Below, piece after piece: positions 1 through 8,417 of a DNA stretch of 41,766 nt. Position numbers and translations under genes: made by a program. The notes below the pieces were generated by a model. It did not search any database. It had not been told where the DNA came from and worked only from the letters and a program-made list of their open reading frames with translations. Numbering within the stretch: the first letter of the stretch is position 1; each line of letters begins with the position of its first letter. The stretch is from Candidatus Nanopelagicales bacterium (GTDB lineage Bacteria; Actinomycetota; Actinomycetes; S36-B12; CAIYMF01). The stretch spans positions 1 to 41,766 of the forward strand of contig JALOLH010000025.1 of NCBI GenBank assembly GCA_025456065.1, given 5' to 3'.

Positions 1-393
1 GCTGACCTGGCCGGAGAGCTGCTTGCCGTCCTCCGCGCCGATGACCAGGACCTTGGCGCCCTGGGTCAGCATGTTGTCGATCTTCTGCTGCTGCGAGGCG
101 GCGGCCGACGAGCCGGAGTCGGAGAACTGCACGTCGGGGGTGTACCCGGCTGCCTCGAGGCCCGCGTCGAACTCGGCCTTGGCCAGCGTCCAGTTCTCGG
201 AGGTCTGCGCGGGCAGGGAGACCGCGATGCGGTCGCCGGGGGCGCAGGTCGTGGTGGTCTGGCCTCCGGCAGCGCCGGACGCCTCGGCGGTCGGCGCCGC
301 CGACTCCGTCGCGGTCTCCGACTCGGTCGAGCAGCCGCCCAGGACGAGCAGGGCGCTGGTTGCCGCCGCGAGGGCGACCAGTGACTTCCTCAT
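1..393 (-). CDS. Sugar ABC transporter substrate-binding lipoprotein, ChvE/XylF-like (3' end outside window)
   Basis: Lipid-anchored binding protein that would deliver a monosaccharide to the permease encoded just upstream in the same operon. The start is ATG at 393 with AAGGAGAA a few bases before it. The protein begins MRKSLVALAAATSALLVLGGC, a lipoprotein signal with lipobox LGGC, then a Ser/Thr/Ala/Glu-rich linker, then a mature region (GDRIAVSLPAQTSENWTLAK) typical of periplasmic-binding-protein type 1 sugar binders such as ChvE. Only about 130 codons are visible. The 103-bp gap to the permease holds a GCGCCC/GGGCGC inverted repeat (429-442) and a 10-bp direct repeat (453-462, 468-477), which might set its expression apart from the membrane genes. 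Family call is firm; the sugar is unknown. Confidence 0.85.
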   Translation of the reverse strand, partial: MRKSLVALAAATSALLVLGGCSTESETATESAAPTAEASGAAGGQTTTTCAPGDRIAVSLPAQTSENWTLAKAEFDAGLEAAGYTPDVQFSDSGSSAAASQQQKIDNMLTQGAKVLVIGAEDGKQLSGQVS

Positions 394-496
394 GGTTCTC
401 CTTGTTGGTTGGGGTGGAGATCTGTGGGGCGCCCGGGGGCGCGGATTGTGGGCGGGACGCCCAGGGACGGGACGCCCGGGGGGCGGGGGTGCGGGA

Positions 497-1798
497 TCAG
501 CCCTTGCCGGCGGCCACCTCGACCGGGCCGGGCTCGACGATGCTGGTCTCCTCGACCTTGCGCTGGCGCCGGCTCAGGAAGCCGAAGATCGGCGGCCGGT
601 CCTGCTGCTTGCTCAGCAGGTCGAAGGCGACGGCGGCCAGGAGCACCAGGCCCTTGATGACCGACACCCAGGACTGCTCGACGCCCATCAGGGACAGGCC
701 GTTGTTCAGGAACGCCATGACCAGGCCTCCCACCATGGACCCGACGACCGTGCCGACACCACCGGTGACGGCCGCGCCGCCGACGAACACGGCGGCGATC
801 GCGTCGAGCTCCCAGCCGACGCCGTCCTGGGGGCCGGAGGCCCCGGCGCGGGCGACGTAGATCATGCCGGCGAGGGCCGCGAGCAGCGACATGTTCGCCA
901 TGACCAGGAAGTTGACCCGGGCCACGTTCACGCCGGACAGGGCGGCCGCCCGCTTGTTGCCGCCGACGGCGTAGACGTGCCGGCCGAAGGCGGTGTTGCG
1001 CATGATGAACGAGTAGAGGATCACCAGCGCCAGCAGGATGCAGCCCGAGATCGGGAAGCCGGTGCCCGGCCGGCCGGTCGCGAACTTGAAGGCGAAGAAC
1101 ATGATGACGCCGCCGAGCAGCAGGATGCGGATGACCAGCGTCCACATCGGGGCCACGACGTCACCGACCGAGCGGGCCTTGGCCCGCTTGCGCAGCTCCA
1201 GCCAGATGATCCCGAGCACCGCGACCGCGCCCAGGATCAGCGTCGGGGTGTTCACGATCTTCGTGCCATTGGCGAGGATCAGGTTGGGCCCGACCTGGGG
1301 GATGTAGCCGCGGCCGATCTGCTTGAAGCCGTCCGGGACCGGCACGGTCGCCGACTGGCCGATCACCTGGTTCAGGCCGCGGAAGATGAGCATGCCGGCC
1401 AGCGTCACGATGAACGCCGGGACCATGATCTTGGAGACCCAGAAGCCCTGCCAGGTGCCCACCAGGGCGCCGACGACCAGGCCGGCGACGATGCCGAGCG
1501 GCCAGGGGATGCCCTGGTCGGCCATGAGCTTGGCCACGACGATGCCGGTGAACGCCGCGACCGAGCCGACCGACAGGTCGATGTGCCCGGCGATGATCAC
1601 CATGACCATCCCGATCGCCAGGATCAGGATGTACGAGTACTGGGCGATCACGTTGATCAGGTTCGTCGACGTCAGGACCACGCCGTCGGTCGTGAAGTAG
1701 AACAGCGTGATGATCGCCACCAGGCTGAAGACCATGCCGTACTGGCGGACGTCGGCGTTGCCGAAGACCCCTTGGCGCAGCTGCGACAGCTTGCTCAT
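497..1798 (-). CDS. mmsB: Sugar ABC transporter permease, MmsB/GguB/XylH family
   Basis: Membrane channel subunit of a monosaccharide importer, 433 aa. Many hydrophobic segments alternate with short loops, and the family signature [15 protein letters not shown] lies near residue 70. The second half ([25 protein letters not shown] and later [15 protein letters not shown]) is typical of BPD_transp_2 permeases. The length is that of the long XylH/GguB type rather than RbsC. Its ATG at 1798 overlaps the TGA of the ATPase gene (ATGA, 1795-1798), so translation is probably coupled to the upstream gene. Because that gene is frameshifted, coupling may be affected. The binding protein follows 103 bp downstream. 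Confidence 0.9.
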   Translation of the reverse strand: MSKLSQLRQGVFGNADVRQYGMVFSLVAIITLFYFTTDGVVLTSTNLINVIAQYSYILILAIGMVMVIIAGHIDLSVGSVAAFTGIVVAKLMADQGIPWPLGIVAGLVVGALVGTWQGFWVSKIMVPAFIVTLAGMLIFRGLNQVIGQSATVPVPDGFKQIGRGYIPQVGPNLILANGTKIVNTPTLILGAVAVLGIIWLELRKRAKARSVGDVVAPMWTLVIRILLLGGVIMFFAFKFATGRPGTGFPISGCILLALVILYSFIMRNTAFGRHVYAVGGNKRAAALSGVNVARVNFLVMANMSLLAALAGMIYVARAGASGPQDGVGWELDAIAAVFVGGAAVTGGVGTVVGSMVGGLVMAFLNNGLSLMGVEQSWVSVIKGLVLLAAVAFDLLSKQQDRPPIFGFLSRRQRKVEETSIVEPGPVEVAAGKG

Positions 1799-3415
1799 GC
1801 CGATTTCCTCGCTCCGGTCGATGTCATGGTCCGCATGAGGGACTCCTGGGTGGCCTCCTCGACGGGCACGTCCGCCGTCACCTGCCCCTCGAACACCGTG
1901 TAGATCCGGTCGGACAGGCCGAGGACCTCGGGCAGCTCGGAGGAGATGACGATGACGCCCTTGCCCTGGGCGGCCAGGCCGAAGATCACCTCGTAGATCT
2001 CGTACTTGGCACCCACGTCGATCCCCCGGGTGGGCTCGTCGAGGATCAGCAGGTCGGAGTCGGTGAACATCCACTTGCTCAGGACGACCTTCTGCTGGTT
2101 GCCGCCCGAGAGCTTGTCGACGCCCTCGTTCACGCTCGGGGTCTTCGTGCGCAGCTTGCGGCGGTACTCCTCCGCGGCGACCCGAGAGCTTGTCGACGCC
2201 CTCGTTCACGCTCGGGGTCTTCGTGCGCAGCTTGCGGCGGTACTCCTCCGCGGCGACGAAGACCTCGTGCCAGTCGATGACGCCGCGATGGGTCACCTTG
2301 CTCCACTTGGCCTGCACCGTGGCGGTCTTGATGTCGTCGAGGAGGTTCAGGCCGAGTGTCTTGCGGTCCTCGCTCACGTAGGCGATGCCGTGCTTGATGG
2401 CGTCGCCGACGGAGTGCAGCTCGATCGCCTTGCCGTCCTTGAGGATCGTCCCGGACTCCCAGATGCCGTAGGAGCGGCCGAAGATGCTGCGGGCCAGCTC
2501 CGTGCGGCCCGCGCCCATGAGGCCGGCGATGCCGACGACCTCGCCGCGGCGCACCTGCAGGCTCGAGCCCTTGCAGGCGTAGCGGTCGTCGGCGATCGGG
2601 TCGCGGACCCACACGTCGCGCACCTCGAAGAAGACCTCGCCGATGTTCCGCTCGCGCGGCGGGTACCGGCTGTCCATCTCCCGGCCGACCATGCCGCGGA
2701 TGATCCGCTCCTCGCTCACCGGCTCGGTGTTGTCGAGGGTCTCGATGGTCCGACCGTCGCGGATGATCGTGATCTTGTCGGAGATCGCCTCGATCTCGTT
2801 GAGCTTGTGGCTGATCATGATCGAGCTGACGTTCTGGGCCTTGAGGTCGCGCATGAGGCCCAGGAGGTGCTCGGAGTCGGAGTCGTTCAGGGCGGCCGTC
2901 GGCTCGTCGAGGATGAGCAGCTCGACGTCCTTGCTCAGCGCCTTGGCGATCTCGACGAGCTGCTGCTTGCCGACGCCGATGTTCTTGATCTGGGTGTCCG
3001 GACGCTCCCGCAGGCCCACCCGCTCCATGAGCTCGATGCAGCGCCGACGGGCCAGGTCCCAGTCGATCGCGCGGCCGCCCCACTTCCTGGGCTCGTTGCC
3101 CAGGAACATGTTCTCCATGATCGACAGCTCGGGGATCAGCGCGAGCTCCTGGTGGATGATGACGATCCCGACGGCCTCTGACTCGGTGAGGTTCTTGAAC
3201 TTGCAGAGCTCGCCCTTGTAATGGATCTCGCCGTCGTACGTCCCGTGGGGATAGACGCCGGAGAGCACCTTCATCAGGGTCGACTTGCCGGCACCGTTCT
3301 CCCCGACGATGGAGTGGATCTCCGGGCGGCCCACGACCAGGGAGACGTTCTCGAGGGCCTTGACGCCGGGGAACTCCTTGGTGATGGCGCGCATCTCGAG
3401 CAGTGGCTCGGTCAC
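1795..3415 (-). pseudogene. mmsA: Sugar ABC transporter ATPase (MmsA/GguA/XylG type), frameshifted by a 76-bp tandem duplication
   Basis: Energizing subunit of the importer, with two nucleotide-binding domains. Start GTG at 3415 has AGGGAGGTG about 7 nt upstream. Domain 1 has Walker A GENGAGKST and Walker [12 protein letters not shown]; as usual in this family its signature is degenerate. Domain 2 has [23 protein letters not shown] and [14 protein letters not shown]. Bases 2105-2180 are exactly repeated at 2181-2256. The extra 76 bp (25 codons plus 1) shift the frame just after the first copy of the LSG motif, separating domain 2's signature and Walker B from the rest. Removing one copy gives an intact 514-aa protein of normal length. 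Either a real loss-of-function mutation or an assembly error. The shifted frame meets no stop and runs on into the permease. Confidence 0.85.
2105..2256. repeat. Perfect 76-bp tandem duplication inside the ABC ATPase gene
   Basis: Copy 1 is 2105-2180 and copy 2 is 2181-2256, each starting cccgagagcttgtcgacgcc. Identity continues one base further (2181 equals 2257), leaving only 1 bp of junction homology. There are no mismatches between copies, so the event is very recent or artefactual. Seventy-six is not a multiple of three, so the gene is frameshifted. Confidence 0.95.
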
Positions 3416-3493
3416 GAGGCGCACCTCCCTGCTCTGTCGCAGGAATGTCGCGGGAGTGTCACAGGCGGTAGCAGACTCCTCCGTGTCCCACGA

Positions 3494-3525
3494 TGTCAAG
3501 CAGAGTCGGTAACGGCTTGGTAACG
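3494..3525. promoter_or_regulatory. Possible control region of the sugar operon: -35 hexamer and paired GGTAACG repeats
   Basis: On the minus strand, 3499-3494 reads TTGACA, a perfect -35 hexamer pointing toward the ATPase gene, though no good -10 follows at 17-18 bp. Immediately upstream of it GGTAACG occurs twice in direct orientation (3508-3514 and 3519-3525), 11 bp apart, so on one face of the helix. The divergent LacI-type regulator is the obvious candidate ligand, but the repeats are not the classic palindrome of that family. Confidence 0.35.
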
Positions 3526-3582
3526 ATCGCGTCGTCTCGATGAATCGTGGTCCACGGTCTACCTCGCGCACCCCACCTGCGC

Positions 3583-3588
3583 TACGGT
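3583..3588 (+). promoter_or_regulatory. -10 element TACGGT, leaderless promoter of the LacI regulator gene
   Basis: TACGGT ends 6 nt before the ATG at 3595, which places the transcription start at the A of the start codon. No Shine-Dalgarno is present. It matches the arrangement seen before many other genes in this window. Confidence 0.6.
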
Positions 3589-3594
3589 GCAGAC

Positions 3595-4632
3595 ATGACA
3601 TCGTCGGACAGGCGGAGTCACGTGGCCGTGGGGAGCGTCACCGGTCGAGCGACGCTCGCCGACGTGGCGCGGCTCGCCGAAGTGAGCACGAAGACCGTAT
3701 CGCGCGCCCTGTCCGGCGCGCCGAACGTCGACCCCGCGACACGTACGCGTGTCCAGCGCGCGGCGCACACACTGCGGTTCCGGCCGAACGCACTGGCCCG
3801 GGAGCTGCGCTCCGGGGGCGTGACCACCACGGTCGGGTTCGTCATCGGCGACCTGACCAACCCGTTCTACGGCCTGGTGGCCGCGGGCGTCGAGCGCGCA
3901 CTCTCCCGGCAGGGCCTCACGCTCATGCTGGCGGCCACCGAGGACGACGCTGCGGCGGAGGCGCGGGTGGTGGTGGCCATGCTCGAGCGCCGGATCCGGG
4001 CGCTGCTGCTCGTGCCCATCGCGGACGATCACGGCTACCTCGAGGGTGAGCGGCAGTTCGGCACGCCCATCGTCGCCGTGGACCGACCGCTGTCGAACGC
4101 CACGAGCGACAGCGTGGTGTTCGACAACCGCACCGGTGCCCACGACGGCGTGGTCGCCCTGCTGGCGGCCGGGCACCGGCGCATCGCGTTCGTGGGCAGC
4201 AGCGAGTCGCTCTACACCCACCGGGAACGGCTGGCCGGGTACCGCGACGCGCTGGCCGCCGCCGGGCTGCACGAGGACCCCGCCCTGCTGCGCACCGACG
4301 GCCCCGACATCGCCTCGGCGGAGCGGGCGACCGAGGACCTGCTGCGCATGGCCGACCCGCCCACCGCCGTGTTCGCCGGCAACAACCGGGCTGCAGTGGG
4401 CGTGCTGCGGGCGCGCCGGGCGGCCGGCGCCGACCTCGGCCTGCTCGGGTTCGACGACTTCGAGCTCGCCGAGACGCTCGGCCTGAGCGTCGTCGCGCAC
4501 GAGCCCGAGCAGATGGGCGCCATGGCGGCCGAGCTCGCCCTGCGCCGCATGGCCGACCCCATGGGCGTCGTCGAGCAGCTGGTGCTGCCGACCCGGGTGG
4601 TGCTGCGCGGCTCCGAGCGGTCGATGCGCTGA
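3595..4632 (+). CDS. LacI-family transcriptional regulator
   Basis: DNA-binding repressor or activator, 345 aa, probably controlling the divergent sugar importer. The N-terminal helix-turn-helix (ATLADVARLAEVSTKTVSRALSG, about residues 18-40) and hinge region (RFRPNALARELRSG) are classic LacI. The remainder is a periplasmic-binding-protein-like sensor (VGFVIGDLTNPFYGLVAAGVE, TAVFAGNNRAAVGVLRA, LLGFDDFELAETL). The ATG at 3595 is preferred over an in-frame GTG at 3547 because a TACGGT -10 element sits 6 nt before it and family members start close to the helix-turn-helix. It ends 6 bp from the convergent SGNH gene. Effector unknown; a sugar is inferred from its neighbours. Confidence 0.9.
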   Translation: MTSSDRRSHVAVGSVTGRATLADVARLAEVSTKTVSRALSGAPNVDPATRTRVQRAAHTLRFRPNALARELRSGGVTTTVGFVIGDLTNPFYGLVAAGVERALSRQGLTLMLAATEDDAAAEARVVVAMLERRIRALLLVPIADDHGYLEGERQFGTPIVAVDRPLSNATSDSVVFDNRTGAHDGVVALLAAGHRRIAFVGSSESLYTHRERLAGYRDALAAAGLHEDPALLRTDGPDIASAERATEDLLRMADPPTAVFAGNNRAAVGVLRARRAAGADLGLLGFDDFELAETLGLSVVAHEPEQMGAMAAELALRRMADPMGVVEQLVLPTRVVLRGSERSMR

Positions 4633-4638
4633 GGCTGG

Positions 4639-5472
4639 CTAGAAGCCGAAGGCCGTGTACGTCGTCGCCGCCAGCTTGGCCTGCCCGTAGCGGGACGGGT
4701 GGAAGTAGTCCGCGGTCGACACGTCGGTCTTGACGAACGGGGTGGTGAAGACCGCGTGACCGTCGAAGCGGCAGGGGATCTCGGCAGCGGCGCAGGCCAG
4801 CGCGAGCTGGGCGTTGAACTCCTTGACGCGGGTCTGGACGGCGGCCCGGCGCTGCACGTCGGCCTGCGACGTGCCCAGCGGGTTGGCCAGCAGCGACTGG
4901 CAGATGCGGTACAGGCCCCAGGTGAATCGCGCGCTCGACGACCCCTTGTACAGCTCCCAGAGCTTGTTGATGTCCGGGATCGAGGCGATCGCCACCTGCT
5001 CGATGCCCTTGTCGCGCAGCGTGGCGAGCGCCATGTCGATGGACCCCCGGAACGCCGTCGGGCTGGTCATCCCGGACACGGTGGAGGTGCAGGCGTCGTT
5101 GGCGCCGATGAGGATCGTCACGACGTCGACCCCCGTCCGGTTCACCACGGCGGCGGCCTGCCCGGGCAGGTCCGCTGCCTTCGCCCCGGACTTCGAGCCG
5201 TTCGTCCGGACCATGGTGCCGCCCTCGCGCGGCTCGAGCCGCGAGTACAGCGAGTTCACGGTGCTGTTCGTGCCCGTGCTCCACGAGTAGGCGGGCTCGG
5301 TCAGGAGCAGCCGGTTGACGTGCACGCCTGCGGTGATCGAATCACCCAGGGCCGTGATGCTCTCCGGGACCCCGAGGGTCCCACTGATGTCCGCCGCCCG
5401 GGCTGGGGCCGCGAGCCCGGCGAGCAGTGCCACCGATCCGATCCCTGCCACGACCCTCGACCAACGACCCAT
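4639..5472 (-). CDS. Secreted SGNH/GDSL-family hydrolase
   Basis: Exported esterase or lipase-like enzyme, 277 aa. The start ATG at 5472 has GGGAGG 6 nt upstream. A Sec signal peptide (MGRWSRVVAGIGSVALLAGL, cleavage after ARA) is followed by block I ITALGDSITAG with the catalytic Ser, block III LIGANDA with the oxyanion Asn, and block V DYFHPSRYG with the Asp-His of the triad. The four Cys residues in the mature part (ANDAC, YRIC, ALAC, IPC) may form disulphides, as expected outside the cell. Substrate unknown. It converges on the LacI gene. Confidence 0.85.
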   Translation of the reverse strand: MGRWSRVVAGIGSVALLAGLAAPARAADISGTLGVPESITALGDSITAGVHVNRLLLTEPAYSWSTGTNSTVNSLYSRLEPREGGTMVRTNGSKSGAKAADLPGQAAAVVNRTGVDVVTILIGANDACTSTVSGMTSPTAFRGSIDMALATLRDKGIEQVAIASIPDINKLWELYKGSSSARFTWGLYRICQSLLANPLGTSQADVQRRAAVQTRVKEFNAQLALACAAAEIPCRFDGHAVFTTPFVKTDVSTADYFHPSRYGQAKLAATTYTAFGF

Positions 5473-5564
5473 GGGGTGCCTCCCGTCCTCGAGCGCACCG
5501 TAGCGCCGTCGCGGGGGTGCCGGGAAGGGCCCGCGTGGTGGCACATCCACCGGTTCCGCGCGGC

Positions 5565-5570
5565 TACGTT
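5565..5570 (+). promoter_or_regulatory. -10 element TACGTT, leaderless promoter
   Basis: TACGTT, then 6 nt (gccgcc), then the ATG at 5577. No ribosome-binding site is visible between them. It chooses this ATG over upstream in-frame codons. Confidence 0.6.
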
Positions 5571-5576
5571 GCCGCC

Positions 5577-7154
5577 ATGAGGCGACGTGGCATCCCGGCA
5601 GTTGCAGCAGTGGCGCTGGTCCTGGTGGCGGGGTGGGCCCCGGCCGCGGCGCTGGCACCGTCGGCGCCAGCCCTCCCGACGGCCCCGACCGGCGTCGTCG
5701 CCCAGGACTCCCCCGACGAGCTCACGGTCATGAGCCGCAACCTGTACCTCGGCGCCGACGTCAATGTCGCCCTCGAGCTGCTGCCGGACACACCCGCCGC
5801 GCTCCAGGCCATGTGGGAGCAGGTGGCAGCGACCGACTTCACCGCACGGGTCGGGCTGCTCGCCGCGGAGGCAGCGGCCGCCAGGCCCGACGTGATCGGC
5901 CTGCAGGAGGCCACCCGCTGGCAGTGCCGGCCGAGCCCGTTCAGCAGCCCGCAGACCGTGTACGACTTCACCCAGCAGTTCCTCGACGCGACCGCCGCGG
6001 CCGGCGCGCCCTACGTGATCGCCGAGGCCGACGGCCAGCAGGCCCAGAACCCCGGGTACGAGATCCCGGCGATCCCGTTCCTGACGACGGTGGACGACCC
6101 CGAAACCTTCCAGCCGCTGTTCGGCTCGGACACGGCCGACTGCGGGTTCGTGATCGGGGACGCGCTGCTGGTGCGGGCCGACCTCGCGAGCACGGTGACC
6201 GCCGCCGGCACCAGCGAGTACGAGGAGCGCTACCCCGTCGTGCCCGTGGTGTTCACGATCGACCGCGGCTACGCCTGGGCCGACCTGACCCGTGGCGATC
6301 GCTCCGTCCGCGTGGTCACGACCCACCTCGAGTCGCTGTTCACCGACGACGGCGTGCCGTCCTCGGCGCTCCAGGCCCAGCAGCTGGTGGCCGACCTCGC
6401 CCCGACCACGGGCCCGCTGGTCGTCATGGGCGACTTCAACGCCGACCCGCGCGACCCGCGGCCGGCGTCGGATGCCAACCCCGGCCGCCAGCCGGCGGCC
6501 AACGCCGCCTGCCAGGCCCAGCCGGCTGCGCCGACTGCAGGGGCCGCGGTGGACGCGTGCAGCGCGTACTGGACCATGATCGCCGCCGGCTACACCGACG
6601 CCGGCCCGGATGCCCTGGACCCGGCCAACTACTCCTGGGGAACGGCCGGCGACCTCGCCGGACCGGACCCGGAGCGGCTGCCGCTGGCCCTCGAGGCGGG
6701 CAACGACGCGGGCTTCACCGACCGGCTCGACTACGTGTTCCTGCGCAACGGCGCGACGGCGACCCAGGCGCGCATGATCGGCAACCGGTGGCCGGCCGGC
6801 CCGGACACCTGGGCCTGCGACGACCCCAGCCAGGTCCGGACCACCGAGGCGTCCTCGGCCATCCTCGCCGCTGCCGGCAAGGGCGAGCCGATCACGGGTC
6901 GCGCGGTCTGCCTGCCGACCGACCACGCCGGCGTGGTGGTCGAGGTGGATCTGGCGGCGGCGCCTGCGGGGGCAGCGGCCGCCGCGCCGGACGACCACGA
7001 CTCCCTGCTGCGCCTGGACCTGCTCGGCTGGCTGCTGGTCATCCTCGGCGTCCTGCTGCTGCTCGTGCTGCTGCTGCTCTGGGGCCTCTGGCGGCTGGCC
7101 ACGCGGGGCCGCCGGCGCCGGAGGCGGGAGGCCGCGCAGTCCGCGGCAGGGTGA
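5577..7154 (+). CDS. Membrane-anchored extracellular endonuclease/exonuclease/phosphatase-fold protein
   Basis: Predicted metal-dependent phosphoesterase outside the membrane, 525 aa. A signal peptide (GIPAVAAVALVLVAGWAPAAALA) precedes an EEP domain with MSRNLYLGADV, the metal-binding Glu in GLQEATRW, TTHLES, VVMGDFNADPRD, DRLDYVFLRN and a terminal DHAG. The last 40 residues form one transmembrane helix (LLGWLLVILGVLLLLVLLLLW) followed by a strongly basic RRRRRRR tail, so the catalytic domain should face outward and stay tethered. No sortase LPXTG motif is present. Substrate could be nucleic acid, a phospholipid (sphingomyelinase-like) or another phosphodiester; the sequence does not decide. 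Confidence 0.8.
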   Translation: MRRRGIPAVAAVALVLVAGWAPAAALAPSAPALPTAPTGVVAQDSPDELTVMSRNLYLGADVNVALELLPDTPAALQAMWEQVAATDFTARVGLLAAEAAAARPDVIGLQEATRWQCRPSPFSSPQTVYDFTQQFLDATAAAGAPYVIAEADGQQAQNPGYEIPAIPFLTTVDDPETFQPLFGSDTADCGFVIGDALLVRADLASTVTAAGTSEYEERYPVVPVVFTIDRGYAWADLTRGDRSVRVVTTHLESLFTDDGVPSSALQAQQLVADLAPTTGPLVVMGDFNADPRDPRPASDANPGRQPAANAACQAQPAAPTAGAAVDACSAYWTMIAAGYTDAGPDALDPANYSWGTAGDLAGPDPERLPLALEAGNDAGFTDRLDYVFLRNGATATQARMIGNRWPAGPDTWACDDPSQVRTTEASSAILAAAGKGEPITGRAVCLPTDHAGVVVEVDLAAAPAGAAAAAPDDHDSLLRLDLLGWLLVILGVLLLLVLLLLWGLWRLATRGRRRRRREAAQSAAG

Positions 7155-7163
7155 GCACGGCCG

Positions 7164-7169
7164 TACAGT
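7164..7169 (+). promoter_or_regulatory. -10 element TACAGT, leaderless promoter of the DUF72 gene
   Basis: TACAGT, a 6-nt gap (cgaggc), then GTG at 7176. No ribosome-binding site. Confidence 0.6.
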
Positions 7170-7175
7170 CGAGGC

Positions 7176-7901
7176 GTGGCCTTCTGGGTGGGCACGTCCG
7201 GGTGGAGCTACGACCACTGGGACGGGGTGCTCTACCCGCCGGGCACGCCGCCCGCACGGCGCCTGGCGCACTACGTCGCCGCCTTCGAGACCGTCGAGCT
7301 GAACGCGTCGTTCTACCGCTGGCCGCGACCGGCGACCTTCGCGGGTTGGCGGGAGCGGCTGCCCGACGGGTTCCGGATGGCGGTCAAGGCCCCACGGGGG
7401 CTGACGCACGCCCGGCGGCTGCGCGACCCCGGCGTGTGGGTGGACCGGATGGCGCCGGGCCTGGCGGCGCTCGGCGACCGGTTCGCCGTGCTGCTGGTCC
7501 AGCTGCCGCCGGATCTCGAGCGGGACGACGGGCTGCTGGACGCCTTCCTGGCCGCACTGCCGCCGTCGGTCCCGGTCGCGGTCGAGCTGCGCCACGCGTC
7601 GTGGCAGGAGGAGGACGTCCTCGCGCTGCTCGCCGCGCGGCGGGCCGCGTACGTCGTGATGTCGGGGGCCCACCTGCCGTGCGTGCTGCGGGCCACGGCG
7701 CCCTTCGTCTACGTGCGCCTGCACGGGCCGGATGCCGAGCACCTGTACGCCGGCTCCTACCCGGCCGCGGACCTCGACTGGTGGGCCGAGCGGTTCCGGG
7801 AGTGGGCCGCGGGCGGGAGCGACGTGTACGGGTACTTCAACAACGACGGCGCGGGCAACGCCGTGCGGGACGCACGGGAGCTGCTGCGGCGCCTGGCGTG
7901 A
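7176..7901 (+). CDS. DUF72 (YecE-like) protein
   Basis: TIM-barrel protein of uncharacterised function, 241 aa, close to the usual family length. Family hallmarks are the N-terminal VGTSGWSYDHW, the ELNASFYRWP strand, FRMAVKAPRGLTHARRL, and VAVELRHASW, with VYVRLHGP and VYGYFNNDGAGNAVRDA at the C-terminus. GTG at 7176 is set by the preceding -10 element and by the immediate onset of the conserved motif. It begins 21 bp after the EEP gene but has its own promoter. I can name the family but not the reaction. Confidence 0.85.
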   Translation: MAFWVGTSGWSYDHWDGVLYPPGTPPARRLAHYVAAFETVELNASFYRWPRPATFAGWRERLPDGFRMAVKAPRGLTHARRLRDPGVWVDRMAPGLAALGDRFAVLLVQLPPDLERDDGLLDAFLAALPPSVPVAVELRHASWQEEDVLALLAARRAAYVVMSGAHLPCVLRATAPFVYVRLHGPDAEHLYAGSYPAADLDWWAERFREWAAGGSDVYGYFNNDGAGNAVRDARELLRRLA

Positions 7902-7950
7902 CACCGGCGGTCGTCCGCCCGCGGCTCCCGCCTCCCTACGACGGCCACGG

Positions 7951-7970
7951 CCTCGCCGGCGGTGGCGAGG
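7951..7970 (+). terminator. Hairpin after the DUF72 gene
   Basis: CCTCGCC, a 6-nt loop, GGCGAGG: a perfect 7-bp GC-rich stem 50 bp after the stop. There is no U-tract, which is common in actinobacteria. Confidence 0.5.
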
Positions 7971-8139
7971 TCGCAATCCCGTCCCGATGTCGACGATCGC
8001 CCCCGACGCGGCAGGAACGGGAGTAGCGTCACGAGTGCCGGCAACGGCTGCGGTACCCCGGCGATCATTCCCGCCCTCGCCTCGCTCCGCCCCTCCATGC
8101 GTGGGGGACCACTCCTCGGGCGTAGTTGGGAAGTCGATC

Positions 8140-8346
8140 ATGGGCACCATCGTCTGCGTCATCGAAGGTGATGAGTTCTACAACCGCAATGCCGTCCTGG
8201 TCTGGGCACAGCTCGGTGAGAGTGCCGTCGAGTTCCGTGCGCACCGGTCGCGGCCCGACGGCAAGTGGCAGCTCCACCGCAATGGGACCGAGCTGGGCCG
8301 GTTCGTCGACATCGACGACGTCCTGGACTACCTCGAGGGCCTGTAG
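8140..8346 (+). CDS. Small conserved-looking hypothetical protein
   Basis: 68 aa, family not recognised. It begins MGTIVCVIEGDEFYNRNA and is rich in Trp, acidic residues and short strands, consistent with a small beta-rich fold, and ends IDDVLDYLEGL. Codon use is strongly GC-ending from the ATG onward. Upstream, in frame, a GTG at 8035 sits 5 nt after a TAGCGT hexamer (8024-8029) and could add 35 residues, but those codons are not GC3-biased and encode Pro/Ser/Arg-rich sequence, so I read them as a leader of about 100 nt. It lies 83 bp before the baeRF-like gene. Confidence 0.6.
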   Translation: MGTIVCVIEGDEFYNRNAVLVWAQLGESAVEFRAHRSRPDGKWQLHRNGTELGRFVDIDDVLDYLEGL

Positions 8347-8417
8347 GCGGTTCGGTCGTCGCCGGGCGCACCGCCGGCCTGCGAGGTCCGACCGGGTCTG
8401 ACGACCGTGGGTGGGGG

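Noticed and set aside
23..1903. Very long plus-strand open frame opposite the permease
   Set aside because: Antisense shadow of the permease and ATPase genes; its translation is Gly/Arg/His/Asp-rich with no domain. High GC suppresses stops in all frames here.
3547..3594. Upstream GTG start for the LacI regulator
   Set aside because: Would include the TACGGT -10 element in the coding sequence and add a non-conserved leader; ATG 3595 fits the family.
5301..8162. 953-codon minus-strand frame
   Set aside because: Shadow of the EEP and DUF72 genes; translation is repetitive Arg/Gly/Val/His sequence with no recognisable fold.
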